This document shows positions 4,915-5,112 of a stretch of 5,112 nucleotides of DNA, piece after piece. The DNA is taken from contig PGXR01000279.1 in assembly GCA_002839245.1 (NCBI GenBank), forward strand, positions 1 to 5,112, given 5' to 3'. The DNA comes from Spirochaetae bacterium HGW-Spirochaetae-7 (GTDB taxonomy: Bacteria; Spirochaetota; Spirochaetia; Treponematales; UBA12059). Each line of letters begins with the position of its first letter. Positions within the stretch are counted from its first letter, which is position 1. The notes under the pieces are model-generated. The model worked only from the letters and a program-made list of their open reading frames with translations, ran no database searches and was not told the origin of the DNA. Position numbers and translations under genes: made by a program.

Positions 4915-5112
4915 CTAGCGTTTCTCCATGGCAAGCGTCGATATGCGCTCTGCCATGCGCCCGAGCGACACCTGCTCCATGACGCTTCCCATCTCGAATG
5001 CCACCTTGGGCATGCCGTATACGACGCTCGACTCTTCGTCCTGGCCCAGCGTCAGGCCACCCTCGCGATAGATCGACCCCAGCTCCCTCGCGCCATCCTT
5101 GCCCATCCCCGT
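4915..5112 (-). CDS. cheB: Chemotaxis response regulator protein-glutamate methylesterase, C-terminal end (truncated by window edge)
   Basis: CheB removes methyl groups from (and deamidates) glutamates of chemoreceptors, resetting adaptation when phosphorylated by CheA. Only the last 65 residues of the catalytic domain are visible. The fragment opens TGMGKDGA, the conserved block that carries the catalytic Asp of the Ser-His-Asp triad (residue 6 of the fragment). It continues with a GQDEESSVVYGMPKVAFEMG block (21-42) that is typical of the family. The terminal helix ending MAERISTLAMEKR precedes TAG 4917-4915. The frame is open to the window end, so the receiver domain and the rest of the esterase lie beyond 5112. 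A CGCTAGCG palindrome (4913-4920) covers the stop codon. The 52-residue gene follows 73 bases downstream on the same strand. No other chemotaxis gene is visible on this side, so cheB probably closes its operon, apart possibly from that small gene. Confidence 0.96.
   Translation of the reverse strand, partial: TGMGKDGARELGSIYREGGLTLGQDEESSVVYGMPKVAFEMGSVMEQVSLGRMAERISTLAMEKR

Noticed and set aside
1..5112. CRISPR array, rRNA, tRNA, transposase or phage genes
   Set aside because: No regularly spaced direct repeats, cloverleaf-like segments, rRNA-like stretches or integrase/transposase motifs were seen on either strand.

Overview
The window is GC-rich bacterial DNA with densely packed genes on both strands. 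Two protein genes run off the edges. At the left, on the plus strand, is the C-terminal half of formate--tetrahydrofolate ligase (fhs). At the right, on the minus strand, is the C-terminal end of the chemotaxis methylesterase cheB. The taxon cannot be fixed from this sequence. Fhs indicates one-carbon folate metabolism and CheB indicates chemotaxis. A stand-alone NifU-type scaffold, a membrane-bound type II NADH dehydrogenase and a long-chain prenyl synthase indicate Fe-S assembly and quinone-linked electron transport. An anaerobic or facultative bacterium (Spirochaetota, Bacillota or a deltaproteobacterial lineage) would fit, with low confidence.

Layout. (1) 2-934 (+): fhs, ending in a convergent intergenic stretch (935-1064) with two inverted repeats, one of them terminator-like. 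(2) 1065-2027 (-): a class I trans-polyprenyl diphosphate synthase. (3) 2028-2232: intergenic, containing an imperfect terminal-inverted-repeat element (2080-2198) of the kind often mis-annotated as small proteins. (4) 2233-4121 (-): a type II NADH dehydrogenase (NDH-2) whose C-terminus is a DoxX-like four-helix membrane domain. The reading frame breaks near 2620, so the DoxX half (2233-2622) is in another frame. Restoring one base would give a single 629-residue protein. (5) 4122-4389: divergent intergenic region with a good minus-strand promoter for the dehydrogenase, an AT-rich island with nested palindromes, and a GC hairpin in the leader of the next gene. (6) 4390-4617 (+): a 75-residue NifU C-terminal-type Fe-S scaffold, followed by a strong hairpin terminator. 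(7) 4683-4841 (-): a 52-residue, highly charged unknown protein with an excellent ribosome binding site. (8) 4915-5112 (-): the end of cheB.

How they may work together. The NDH-2-DoxX fusion and the prenyl synthase downstream of it on the same strand form a natural pair: one makes the isoprenoid tail of a quinone and the other reduces quinone with NADH. The combination resembles the ndh2 and dmkB components of the flavin-based extracellular electron transfer locus described in Listeria. No eetA, eetB, pplA or fmnB homologue is visible here, so this is a hypothesis to test in flanking sequence. The Nfu-like protein, the small protein and cheB show no clear functional link to that pair.
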